The position numbers and the translations under genes were made by a program. A stretch of DNA of 64,000 nt from contig NC_092271.1 in NCBI RefSeq assembly GCF_036320965.1, positions 25,966,036 to 26,030,035 of the forward strand. The letters run 5' to 3'. Below, piece by piece: positions 1-9,905 of the stretch. The stretch is from Panulirus ornatus. Taxonomy: Eukaryota; Arthropoda; Malacostraca; Decapoda; Palinuridae. Numbering within the stretch: the first letter of the stretch is position 1; every line of letters begins with the position of its first letter. Below the pieces are notes generated by a model. The model was not told the origin of the DNA and did not search any database. It saw nothing but the letters and a program-made list of their open reading frames with translations.

Positions 1-104
1 CAGCACCAACACCACTGCCACAACAGCACGGCCCTATCACCCTTTAATTCCCTCATCGTTTGATGATGAGGCCCGAATCAGGCACAATACACAGGGGACA
101 TAAG

Positions 105-108
<4 letters not shown>

Positions 109-180
<72 letters not shown>
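109..180. repeat. (CA)36 microsatellite
   Basis: Uninterrupted CA dinucleotide run of 72 bases. Bases 1-108 before it and 181-476 after it show no gene or repeat I recognise. The apparent open frames across it are artefacts of the dinucleotide repeat. Confidence 0.97.
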
Positions 181-181
<1 letters not shown>

Positions 182-479
182 CTAAAAACCTCATTGAGGC
201 CGAACGGTGAAGTAAGGAGGTATTCGCTACACTCACTCCACCACAATTGTTGCTTCACCACACATTCAGGGCCAACACTCGCGCTGGAAGACAATCTGGA
301 AAAGGGCTCTTGCATCAGGACGTCCCCCCGAGCGGCTAGATTCCAGCGACAACCTCCAGAGTAAGGTGACCTGGAGCGATGTTGTCATCTTCAGTGTAGG
401 TCATCAAGAGAGAGGGAAGTTATACTCGTCTTGATCTGGAACACCACAGGACAGAACTGATGTCTGGAATAAACGTCTA

Positions 480-870
480 AGGTGGCTGGAACAGCACCAA
501 GTAAGGTGTTATGGTGCCTATGTGGCTGGAACGGTATTTTTGAGACTGGAATGACATTTCTATCACTAGAATGGTGTTCTGGTGGCTGGAGTGGCTCCTC
601 GCCACCGAAAGAAAGCTAAGAGACTGGAAGGGTGACCTGAAGTCTGAAATTATTCCTTGCCTTCCAGAGCGGCCTAACATGACTGGAATGACGACCTGAT
701 GGCTGGAATATTGACCTGATGACTGGAATGGCTCTTCTCCTGCCAGAGGCAGCCATACGGCTGGAAAGGCGACCTGAAGTCTGAAACGTCTCTTCGCCTT
801 CCAGGGATGGCCAGATGACCGGGATAGCGACACGATGGCTGGAATACAATGGGCCCTGGACTGTAAGATC
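480..870. repeat. Degenerate CTGGAA-rich tandem repeat
   Basis: The hexamer CTGGAA recurs every 20-35 bases, often in the context GACTGGAATGGCGACCTGAT. A longer period is also visible: the stretch starting GACCTGAAGTCTGAAA near 634 recurs near 771, about 137 bases later, with point differences. Six-base spacing and few stops make long false open frames on the minus strand. No known family recognised. Confidence 0.75.
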
Positions 871-1495
871 ACACAACAGCCATACCTCTGTAACTTTCTA
901 AAGCAACTATAAACATAACTGGTGACTCAGCTTCAGCATGGAGGATGGAGAGGAGCAAGTGAAGGATGATGAACCTTCCGACCTCTTACTCTCCTGAACC
1001 TCGATGGACTTTGGGCGGAAGCAGGACAATGCTCGCGTCTAATCAACCCACGCACGACTCACGCTGGCGGCAGGCAGGCAGGTAGATCTCGCATCACCGA
1101 GCGCAACACATTGCCTACATTGGGGTTCAGTTTCGAAGGACTGACCCTTCTACATCCCGTCGTTCTTCAACTGAATTGAATATAATTAATTCTATCCACT
1201 CTCATGCCGGGTTCGAGGCTGGAAATGACTCAAGGCACAAGGTGACCTTTCGGAACGCAAAGTGTGAACACGAGTTTCGGCAAATCGTAAACGAAATGAA
1301 GATGGTCTTTTTTCTTGTTTAATTACAGCTCGTATGAGATGACGAATTTGACAGTCTACTTAAATATGAGGATGGAAACGAATTAAAGATATGCTCAAGT
1401 GAGTGTGATTACTATTTGTGTGTTACAGAAAGAGAGTTTCCACTCGCGTTGTTCAGTCTCTTTACCCTGTGCATGAGTACCATATATTTACTTCC
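871..1495. other. Unannotated sequence
   Basis: No open frame with recognisable coding character, no splice-framed exon and no clear repeat found. Contains a short GCAGGCAGGCAGG run near 1070. Confidence 0.5.
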
Positions 1496-1530
1496 ATGTG
1501 TGTGTGTGTGTGAGTGTGTCTCCTTAATCA

Positions 1531-1533
<3 letters not shown>

Positions 1534-1615
<82 letters not shown>
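1534..1615. repeat. (AT)41 microsatellite, preceded by a short TG run
   Basis: Pure AT run of 82 bases. A short interrupted TG run at about 1496-1519 sits just upstream, a compound arrangement (TG then TA) seen repeatedly in this window. Confidence 0.97.
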
Positions 1616-1617
<2 letters not shown>

Positions 1618-1764
1618 AGTAATAGTTGAGGCATATATTCTCCAATATCCTCTCCAGTTACAACGGGAATAGGTTATGTGCTGCAGCCACACGGCCTGCA
1701 GGAACATCCCCGGTGACCCGAAATGCTGAGGTCAACCTGACATTTCCACTGCCATTAACCACAT

Positions 1765-1848
1765 GAGCACGACGGTACGACCCCTGAGAACGACGGTACG
1801 ACCCCTGAGCACGACGGTACGACCCCTGAGCACGACGGCACAACTCTT
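1765..1848 (-). repeat. 21-bp minisatellite, 4 units, reverse orientation
   Basis: Four exact-length 21-base units begin at 1765, 1786, 1807 and 1828, each built on GAGCACGACGGTACGACC; the last unit has diverged. The reverse complement matches the unit of the larger array at 4881-5170 at all but about one base, so the two loci are the same minisatellite in opposite orientation. Confidence 0.9.
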
Positions 1849-1989
1849 GCGTGTGACCTGTGTCGGGCGAAAGGCCAGGCCAACGTAGAAACAAGCTGTA
1901 ATACTTCAAGGTCACTGCCAACCAAAGGTCACTTATATAATAGATGAAACAACCCTCCTATTCCCTCTTCAGTTCTGGTCTATCCAGTA

Positions 1990-1990
<1 letters not shown>

Positions 1991-2021
<31 letters not shown>
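1991..2021. repeat. (TG)15 microsatellite
   Basis: Pure TG run. Flanking bases 1849-1990 and 2022-2288 hold nothing I recognise. Confidence 0.95.
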
Positions 2022-2024
<3 letters not shown>

Positions 2025-2288
2025 CAACACACTGGTCCCTGAGTCAACCTCCGTAACCTACAATTCGCATTAACTAATCCACTTTGTCGAGCGGCCGTTA
2101 TTGTCTTGCCCAGGCCACAGGCGGTGGGCGTCGAGTGCCTGTAATGTCTCGTCCAGGCTAAACCATGTAGGGCCGGAAATAAAGTCATTACATTCGCTGA
2201 GACACTGGTTCCCTCTTCAGAAAGGCAGCCAGCCAACCAGTTAGCCAGCCATGTCGCACGACAGATGATACGAAAGAGGTAAAGGATG

Positions 2289-2513
2289 CTAGGCGAGAGG
2301 CACGGAGGTTTGAGCGAGGCAAGAGAGAGGCACGGAGGTCTGAGCGAGGCAAGAGAGAGGCACGGAGGTCTGAGCGAGGCAAGAGAGAGGCACGGAGGTT
2401 TGAACGAGACAAGAGAGAGGCACGGAAGTTTGAGCGAGGCAAGATAGGGGCAGGAAGGTTTGAGTGAGGCAAGAGAGGCACGGAGGTTTGAACGAGGCAA
2501 GTGAGGAGCATAA
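2289..2513. repeat. 30-bp minisatellite, about 7-8 units
   Basis: The unit has the core GAGCGAGGCAAGAGAGAGGC followed by ACGGAGGTTT and repeats every 30 bases, with a few substitutions and one short unit. Thirty bases is ten codons, so all three minus-strand frames stay open and encode 10-residue repeats (for example PPCLSLASLR). No protein of this kind is known to me; I read it as non-coding tandem repeat DNA. Confidence 0.9.
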
Positions 2514-3029
2514 CCATATGGGAGGCATTGGAAGGAATGAGACGCGTGGCAACATACCTAAGGAACAACGGAGCGAGAGGAATGAGGCAGCAGATACAGT
2601 GAGGGTGTATGAAGAAGAGATGAGGAGAGAAGCTCGTACGAGGTGAGGAAGTAAGAGCGGCGAGGAACGCTGGCTACCAGAGGCAGGGCAGGGAGACCAG
2701 GTCAACATATGGAAGAGAAAGTCTTGATCTACGGGAGGCGACAGCCAAGTGGGTTGTACGGAAGGTGCTAGAGACGGAGGGCCCAGCGAATGGATGGTGA
2801 GGACACAGACCCCCAGGAATAGGAAGCGTGGGCCATGTAGGTCATACGGACAGACGGTAGAACCTAATCCCTATCCTGGGACCTACCCTTACACTGCCAG
2901 GTCGTTATCCCCACGCAAAAATACCAGAGCAGACACTCAACTTTCACATGACCCAGAACGCGCTGGCAAAGGGGTACTGGAAAGGACATGCTGGACCATC
3001 TTCCGTCCCTCAACACATCGGTCCCTCCC

Positions 3030-3031
<2 letters not shown>
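2514..3031. other. Unannotated sequence
   Basis: GC-richer than its neighbours. An open frame from 2749 runs into the CT microsatellite, but it has no recognisable domain or splice site. Confidence 0.4.

Positions 3032-3102
<71 letters not shown>
3032..3102. repeat. (CT)35 microsatellite
   Basis: Pure CT run of 71 bases. Confidence 0.97.
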
Positions 3103-3104
<2 letters not shown>

Positions 3105-3455
3105 AACCATAACCTGAACCTCGTCCGACAGTTCGGGATTAAGTTACTGCACCGTTCTCCCCGCCACCGTCACCTCCTGCCACCTGAGATATCTCGTCCT
3201 CAAGGTGAAGTTCGACACCATAATGGCATCGAGCGCAGTCGAGAACAGCCACCTTCCCAACAACTCTTGCGAACGTCATCAATAATCAGCACATTGCCTC
3301 CGCAGCGTCTGTGGAAGGAGTGTCTCTTTAAACCAATCCCTTCCTGCATTTTCTCGTACATTTTCAGCCTTTGTCTCACTGTCTACCCCACTGTCGCTCC
3401 ACTGTACTTTAAGCCAGTGGCGATTTACTCTTGTCTCTTAGTCGCTGCTAAAACT

Positions 3456-3459
<4 letters not shown>

Positions 3460-3515
<56 letters not shown>
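3460..3515. repeat. (TA)28 microsatellite
   Basis: Pure TA run. Directly followed by a short dispersed repeat (3515-3571) that is also found at 5844-5900. Confidence 0.96.
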
Positions 3516-3517
<2 letters not shown>

Positions 3518-3571
3518 GTTAAGAGACGAGGCAACACGAGAGCAAGACCCTCTCTTCGTAACACAAACACA
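3515..3571 (+). repeat. Short dispersed repeat, copy 1
   Basis: Begins AAGGTTAAGAGACGAGGCAA and contains a CTCTCTTCGTAACACAAAC-like end. A second copy with about 75-80% identity by eye lies at 5844-5900. This copy directly abuts a TA microsatellite, as many repeats in the window do. Family unknown. Confidence 0.6.
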
Positions 3572-3717
3572 CAAGCTCATCAAGTAGTCTCTCAGTGTAT
3601 ATACCTTCGGATAATGCACATGTAAACCTCTGACGTGGGGCCTGCGGGCTGCGGCTTCCGAAACCTTGGTCGACCAACGACCCAACCCAACCCAACAGCC
3701 AGGGCCCAGCCAGGAAC

Positions 3718-3732
3718 GGGGGGGGGGGGGGG
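3718..3732. repeat. Poly-G run of 15
   Basis: Fifteen consecutive G residues, preceded by CAACCCAACCCAAC-type sequence. A (GGA)n run follows at about 3881-3900. G-quadruplex formation is possible in principle. Confidence 0.9.
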
Positions 3733-4019
3733 AAGTAAATCACCCGAAGACTTCCCTAGGTATTCACCAGATATTCCCCAAGTATTCACCAGAAAATCAC
3801 CTTTTACCTTCAGACACACGCGCGCAAAAACGAGTGTTAAGTACAATTTCTGACTTAAGAGACTAAGCAAGAACAGGAGAAGGAGGAGGAGGAGGAGGAG
3901 CGGCAGGAGAACATAAGAGGAAGGAAGGTGAACCCCAGCTGGCACGGTGGACCCCTGCCTGAACCGTATACACCGCCAGAGGCCAGCACCAGGTCGTGTT
4001 GCGGGGCCGAACGGGGGTC

Positions 4020-4350
4020 AGGGCTGGGGTCCTTGATGGTCAAGGACCACACGGTCTGTTGTTGGAAGTGGACCTGGGGTCTATGTCAGGGACGTGACGT
4101 GGGGGTGGATGGAAGGGGTATCAGCGACCACTCATTCTTCTGCTGGAGGTGGACCTTGAGTCTACGCCAGGAACCTGGGCGAGGAGGGGTCGAGGACCGG
4201 TCAAGTCTGTTGCTGGAGGTAGACCTTGGGGTCTTCACCACGTACCTAGGGAGGGGGAAGTAAGGGGGGGGGTCAAGGACCACTTGGTCTGTTGCTGGAG
4301 GCAGGCCTGGTGGGAGGGTGGGTGGAGGGGAGGTCTTAGGTCTGGGTGGT
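4020..4350. repeat. Degenerate tandem repeat, unit about 75-85 bp, 4 copies
   Basis: Each copy carries GTCAAGGACCAC-like, GTCTGTTGCTGGAGGTGGAC-like and GGGGTCTACGCCAGGAACCT-like blocks in the same order, at about 4036, 4120, 4190 and 4273. Copies differ by substitutions and small indels. No family recognised. Confidence 0.7.
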
Positions 4351-4657
4351 AGAAGACCTCAGGTATGTGGGTATCAAGCATTACTCTAAGCCTGGAGTGT
4401 GAACGCTAAACACAACCACAAGCAGTTCACACCACCATCGCCAGCCACCTCCTCCCAAGGAAAAAGTAAATATGACGGAAGCAAACGCACTTCTGTCTCC
4501 ATCAGAAATAAATGAATGCCAGAAGTCATACACAAACGAACAAATAATAAACCCATTAAAAAAATAATCTTCGGGCAGTCTATCGCACGTGAACTATAAC
4601 CTCAATCGCGCACAAGTTTCTCTCCTGCGTCATTGTGAGAGTAATATGAATTAATAA

Positions 4658-4658
<1 letters not shown>

Positions 4659-4699
<41 letters not shown>
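4659..4699. repeat. (CA)20 microsatellite
   Basis: Pure CA run. The flanks 4351-4658 and 4700-4880 hold nothing I recognise. Confidence 0.95.
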
Positions 4700-4702
<3 letters not shown>

Positions 4703-4880
4703 TCGTGTGTGTACTCCCCATGCCAACCTTACACACGCCACACTCAGAAGCTCTTGAAATGTCTACCATCAATCTAACGTGTTGTCATGCGTCATTTCCC
4801 ACCACTCGAGCAGCTGGCACTGAGTATACCTGATCCCTTAATTAAGGTTTAGGTACGGCTGTCAAGCCGTTACACCCTAC

Positions 4881-5170
4881 GGTCATACCGTCATGCTTTA
4901 GGTCGTACCGTCGTGCTCAAAGGTCGTATCGTCGCGCTCAAGGGTCGTATCGTCGTGCTCAAGGGTCGTACCGTCGTGCTCAAGGGTCGTACCGTCGTGC
5001 TTAAGGGTCGTACCGTCGTGCTCAAGGGTCGTACTGTCGTGCTCAAGGGTCGTAACGTCGTGCTCATGGGTCGTAACTGTCGTGCTCGTCGTATCGTCGT
5101 GCTCAAGGGTCGTAGCGTCGTGCTCAAGGGTCGTAGCGCCGTGCTCAAGGGTCGTGCGTCGTGCTCAAGA
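4881..5170 (+). repeat. 21-bp minisatellite, about 14 units
   Basis: Units of 20-22 bases with core GGTCGTACCGTCGTGCTCAA repeat head to tail. Internal variation includes ACC, ATC, AAC or AGC after GGTCGT, and one shortened unit near 5085. The array stays open as a 7-residue repeat on both strands (KGRTVVL on plus, RPLSTTV on minus). Reverse-oriented copies lie at 1765-1848, and two plus-oriented units at 18712-18752. Confidence 0.95.
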
Positions 5171-5553
5171 GAATAAGGAAATCTTAAGAACACGCTTCTG
5201 AGAGACTAGGAAACTAGAGAGAACGTGGTGAGGTGAACTCCCACCACTGGCAGTATTCCATTCCGTTGTGAGAGGGAGTTCCTGGAGCACCCCAGCTTTC
5301 GTAGTCCACGAATCCGTCTCTTATTCGTTTATCAGCACACGACGAGCTACGTAACAGCGTTACCAGTGAGTGCGGGGTATGTGAGCGTCGCAACAAGAGG
5401 ACAGGGTGCGTTTGGGGTACGCGAGTCTGTTTCATCCACCGTTTATCCAGCAACGACGGAGCTGAGCAACAGGAGTCCCTCCCTCCGAACACTCCTTCCA
5501 TCTCCCAGTATGTACACTCTGGCTGTTCCCCGGGTATGAGGGACTTAAGCTAT

Positions 5554-5554
<1 letters not shown>
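5171..5554. other. Unannotated sequence
   Basis: No gene, splice-framed exon or repeat recognised. Confidence 0.4.

Positions 5555-5591
<37 letters not shown>
5555..5591. repeat. (CA)18 microsatellite bordering a SINE
   Basis: Pure CA run ending immediately before the tRNA-like 5' end of the SINE at 5592. Confidence 0.95.
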
Positions 5592-5593
<2 letters not shown>

Positions 5594-5770
5594 GACTCCG
5601 TCGTGTAGTGGTCAGCGTTACTGACCATAAGTCAGCACAGGCCAGCTCGAGGTCGGACCCGCATGGGTTCGAATCATGGGCGCGTTAGTCGGCCTATACT
5701 CAACTCAGGTGTTCAACACCCCTTCGGGGCTGGTCGATAAATGGGTATGTGGTTTAGGCTGCTGCTTCTC
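5592..5770 (+). mobile_element. tRNA-derived SINE
   Basis: The first 95 bases look like a tRNA: a box-A-like GTAGTGGTCAGCG, then a box B GGGTTCGAATC at about 5666. A non-tRNA body follows, with CAACACCCCTTCGGGGCTGG (a small hairpin) and AATGGGTATGTGGTTTAGGC, ending directly in a TG microsatellite. RNA polymerase III promoters and a tRNA head plus unrelated body define SINEs. A tRNA gene is unlikely because the acceptor stem does not close cleanly and the sequence continues into a body. A diverged second copy lies on the minus strand at 41402-41517. Confidence 0.85.
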
Positions 5771-5804
<34 letters not shown>

Positions 5805-5808
5805 TGTA
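5771..5808. repeat. (TG)n microsatellite at SINE 3' end
   Basis: TG run with one interruption, starting exactly where the SINE body ends; probably the element's own tail. Confidence 0.93.
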
Positions 5809-6644
5809 GACCTATATAGGAGTAAAGACATGGTTCACATATACAAGGTTATGAGACGTGGCAACGCGACTGTAAAACTCGCTCTCCATAAATCACAAAC
5901 AATAATCAAATGAACGGTATAGGTGTACACACGAGTCGCGCGCACCGCATCAGCCCATCCTCGCCACCCTGGATTGGACACCTTGAAATCACCACTGCCT
6001 GCCGTGCCGCGAGCAGATCACTCAACCAAGAAATTAAAAGGTCGTGCCACTGGCATGACGTTCACATCAGGAGACGCTCAGGTACACAGAAGGGAAACGC
6101 AGGTAACAGGAGACCTACTGGCCGAGGAGGGAGTTATCACACAGAATTATGTAGGCAGATACATGGGGGATCTACTGGCTTAGAAAGAGGTTATCAACCG
6201 CATATCTTTCAAACTAATATCTATAATCTAGACAGATAAAATCAAGATATAAAAAGGGGTAAAAATAAACACCACGTGACCTTCAGCCACCATAACACGA
6301 TAATATCCCATGAATACAACCCTCCCCCTCCCCCTCTTTTCCCAGATCTCGACGTACAACAAAAAAGAAATGCCGGAAGTTGTAACAATTGTATCTCCAC
6401 GTAAAAGAGGCGAACACCCTTTCACCTCACGGCTCAGAAAATGTCACAAGGTATCTTAATTGTTTCGCGGGTTCTGAGGACATTAAGGCTGTCGAGATGG
6501 TGATACATACAAGTCCCGCTGTTGGGTGGCTGCACAAGATAACGAATCATAACGTATGGTACCTTACGGTGATTTCGGACGGTCTCCCGTCCCAACAGCG
6601 CCATCTGATACGAGACTGGCGTATTGTTCCTCTACCTGCAGTGC

Positions 6645-6647
<3 letters not shown>
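5809..6647. other. Mostly unannotated; holds a short dispersed repeat
   Basis: Bases 5844-5900 are a second copy of the dispersed repeat at 3515-3571 (AAGGTTATGAGACGTGGCAA at its start). The rest shows no gene; the open frames at 5910-6239 have no recognisable domain. Confidence 0.5.

Positions 6648-6715
<68 letters not shown>
6648..6715. repeat. (GA)34 microsatellite
   Basis: Pure GA run of 68 bases. The stretch 6716-7050 after it holds no gene I recognise. Confidence 0.97.
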
Positions 6716-6718
<3 letters not shown>

Positions 6719-7045
6719 TCCAAAGGCAAGTCTTCGTAAAGCATGAAAATCTTGGGTGACGACAAGCGAGTCGTATGACTTACGTGGAGTTAACTGTTTT
6801 GGATGATATGGAAAGACCGTGCTCTCTGGGCTGAATGCCAACAACCCACGTGTGGGTGAGGGTCAAAGGAGTGAAACTTGACAGCCTCCGAAGTGCTGGC
6901 TCACAGAGAAGCCATCACTAACCGTCCCGCTACCCAGGCGGGTAGTACCACGTCAATGACTGCCTCCCACCAGCCTCAGAATGTGTAATTAATTACCTAT
7001 CTGTAATTTAAATGGAAGGATTCCTGAATTTGTGGGGCCACATCT

Positions 7046-7050
<5 letters not shown>

Positions 7051-7103
<53 letters not shown>
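7051..7103. repeat. (GT)26 microsatellite
   Basis: Pure GT run. Confidence 0.96.
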
Positions 7104-7104
<1 letters not shown>

Positions 7105-7154
7105 CACATAAAAAATACTTAAACAGTGAGAAGTCAAACACTTGGATGTAGACA

Positions 7155-7425
7155 TACACACCAGGAGGTACGCAGACAAGCAGGTACCACCCAGAGGAGG
7201 AATATACACATCCCAGAAGGTACATCGACAGGGCTCAAGGAGGCACAAAGGCACAGATGTACGTTCCAACAGCAGGTAGTACATCCCTCAAGGTGAGGAG
7301 GTGGGTGGGGGAGTGTACAGAGACAAGGAGGTATCTACCCAGAGAAGGTATATCCCATAAGGGGGTACAAAGACAAGGAGGTGCCTATCCAGAAGGAGGT
7401 ACATCCCACACCGCCATCAGCCAAG
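7155..7425. repeat. Degenerate tandem repeat, unit about 51 bp
   Basis: Blocks such as GTACAGAGACAAGGAGGTAT and ACCCAGAGAAGGTATATCCC recur about every 51 bases at about 7170, 7222, 7276, 7315 and 7366. The last two units are most alike. No family recognised. Confidence 0.7.
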
Positions 7426-8099
7426 GAGATGGCTCAGTTGCCAACGAGTGAATACCTCCTTATTCCCATTCGTCAGTTCCTTGCTCCCTGACGCTCCAAC
7501 CTCCCAGCGCTCACCTCCTCCAACGCCCATCCCCCTCCGACGCTCACCCACTCCAAGACAATCCTCTCCAAACAACCCCCCACCCCTGGCTCTCCCTTTA
7601 GGACGCCTACCCCCTGCACGCACAATGTCATAACCTCCAGGGAATTTGTTTTTTTTATTACTAATATGTCGAAGGCTCTGGTCACTGACAACAGCCCACA
7701 TTGAGGCCCGTCCTGAAATCAAATACTGAGAGATAAACCATACATAAACCAGAAAAGGAGAGGAATAAATAAAGAAAATAGGAATGTGAAAAATCTGCAT
7801 TTTAATAGGAAATAGGTGGGAAGGGTTGCGAAGAATACGAGAAAATACACAGTTCCTAAGCTTAAGACTTAAGACGTTGGAAAACAAAAGCAGACATCAC
7901 AACGACACCCACCCTTGGGCAACACTAGTATGATTTCCTTCATCGATCGTCTACCTGAGAGACGTAGTATCTTTAAAACTGTGATTTACAAAGGAGGCGT
8001 GAAACCTGGCTCTTTGATGTGTTCAGAGGTAGGTAGGAACCCGGAGTGTCCACGAGACCAGAACTTGGGAAAAGGCTTGTTCTTCACCAAGCAGCGAGA
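7426..8099. other. Unannotated sequence
   Basis: Includes a C-rich stretch at 7490-7620 that gives long false frames. Two adjacent minus frames cover 7417-7887, but neither has a recognisable domain or splice border. Confidence 0.4.
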
Positions 8100-8312
8100 G
8101 CTTTGTTTGACGCGTTCTTGCAGTACGCGGGCTCTGCCAGACCTGTTCTTTCCGCAGTCTGTCTAAACCCGTCCTTCCCGCGGCGCAGGCTCTGTCTGAC
8201 CCGTCCTTCCCGGAGCGCGGGCTCTGTCTAACCTGCCTTTTCTGCGCGTGGGACCGGTCATAACCTGTTCATTACGTGCGCGGGCTCTGTCAGGCCTGTC
8301 CTTCCCGTACAC
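8100..8312. repeat. Degenerate tandem repeat, GCGCGGGCTCTGTC-based
   Basis: A GC-rich motif close to GCGGGCTCTGTCTGACC followed by CGTCCTTCCC recurs about five times with spacing of roughly 33-45 bases. GC content is clearly above its surroundings. Confidence 0.7.
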
Positions 8313-8682
8313 ATGCTTTACATACGAACGTTCTTCACGCGCCTTGGTTCATCAAGTCCAAGCGGAGGAATATAAATCAAGCTGTAAATATAGCCAGGAT
8401 TTTACACGAATTCAACTGGGATTTAAATATAAACCATAAAGACGTCGGTCTCTTGATGCATCTTCAGGAAAGAAAGTTCTGATCACAATCTGAAAAGTAA
8501 CTCTCTCCCCTGCAGGAAAAACACCTTAATAATTCAGTATCGTTTTCCATGAGGTCATTTCAAAGTATGTCTTGCATTTTCCAAACAATTCTTAACACTC
8601 TTCTACCCACATTATCTCAATAAGTTTAATCAAATTTCAGTGTTAAAAAATCTTATTCTGGTTATCTATAATCAAACCATTA

Positions 8683-8685
<3 letters not shown>
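8313..8685. other. Unannotated AT-rich sequence
   Basis: No gene or repeat recognised. Confidence 0.4.

Positions 8686-8755
<70 letters not shown>
8686..8755. repeat. (AT)35 microsatellite
   Basis: Pure AT run of 70 bases. The stretch 8756-9272 holds nothing I recognise. Confidence 0.97.
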
Positions 8756-8757
<2 letters not shown>

Positions 8758-9272
8758 CAGTCATTAAAGAAAATAAAGAATAGAGCATTAATTATATCTG
8801 ATGCATCTCTTCCCGTCCTCAAAGAGAAAAAAAAATTCATTATACTTCATGCAATTCTTCCCGCGCTGAAGGATGATGAAAAAAAATATATATCATTCAA
8901 TTATGCTGACTACATTTCTCCCAGCCCAGAAAGAACGATGCATCTCACAGGCCACACGTTACTACTCCAGCGGGCTTACTCGAGGTCCTAGTACCACCTC
9001 TCGCATGTTTTGAGGCAGGGAGACGTCTCCCTGGTTTCCTATAATAAACTTCTTCACTTAAACAAACAAACAAAAAAACTCCCAATTCGCAGTTTCTTTA
9101 ATATTGTGCATTCTGATTCTAAGGGAGGGTCTCCACATTCCGCGAACCTTCAAAACGTACGCACCAGAAGTGAGTTTTACCGGCTGGCTTTCGGACGAGT
9201 TCGACTGGTCACAATATTACTTTTATTACCCGGCCAGACCTGTGGTTCTGGACACAATAATTTCCTTTCCAC

Positions 9273-9478
9273 CACAGCAGCTCCCACCATTTACTAATAC
9301 TTTTAACACAGCAGCTCCCACCCTTTACTAATACTTTCAACACAGCAGCTCCCACCCTTTACAAATAATTTCAACACAACAGCTCCTACCCTTTACTATA
9401 AATACTTTCAACAGCAGCTCCCACCCTTTACTAATACTTTCAACACAGCAGCTTCCACCATTTACTAATACTTTCTAC
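9273..9478. repeat. 34-bp tandem repeat, 6 units
   Basis: The unit starts CACAGCAGCTCCCACCCTTT and continues ACTAATACTTTCAA. Units begin at 9273, 9307 and 9341 and then with small shifts, six in all, with high similarity between units. Confidence 0.92.
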
Positions 9479-9639
9479 AAAGTTTCGCACAAGTAATGAC
9501 ACGTCGTTTAATACTGGCTTACTTTGTCTTTGCTTGGTTATAAAATAACGTTGCAAGTACATATTCTTGCTCTACTATTATTCTTTTTACAGGCTCAACT
9601 CATACATAAATCCATGGAGCGGAAAAATACGAAACTAAG

Positions 9640-9763
<124 letters not shown>

Positions 9764-9869
9764 TCAATAAACATAATATAGAAAAAGGTTTGGAAAATGA
9801 AATTTGGACAAACCTACACACATATGAGCACGCATATGAAAACAAACACAAAGATGGAGCCTCGTAATG

Positions 9870-9901
<32 letters not shown>
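9870..9901. repeat. (AC)16 microsatellite
   Basis: Pure AC run. Confidence 0.95.

Positions 9902-9905
<4 letters not shown>

Noticed and set aside
4881..5170. CRISPR-like array
   Set aside because: Units abut head to tail without spacers and the genome is eukaryotic; this is a minisatellite.
5592..5690. Possible functional tRNA gene
   Set aside because: Box A and box B are present, but I could not close an acceptor stem or a normal anticodon arm, and the sequence continues into a SINE body with a TG tail.
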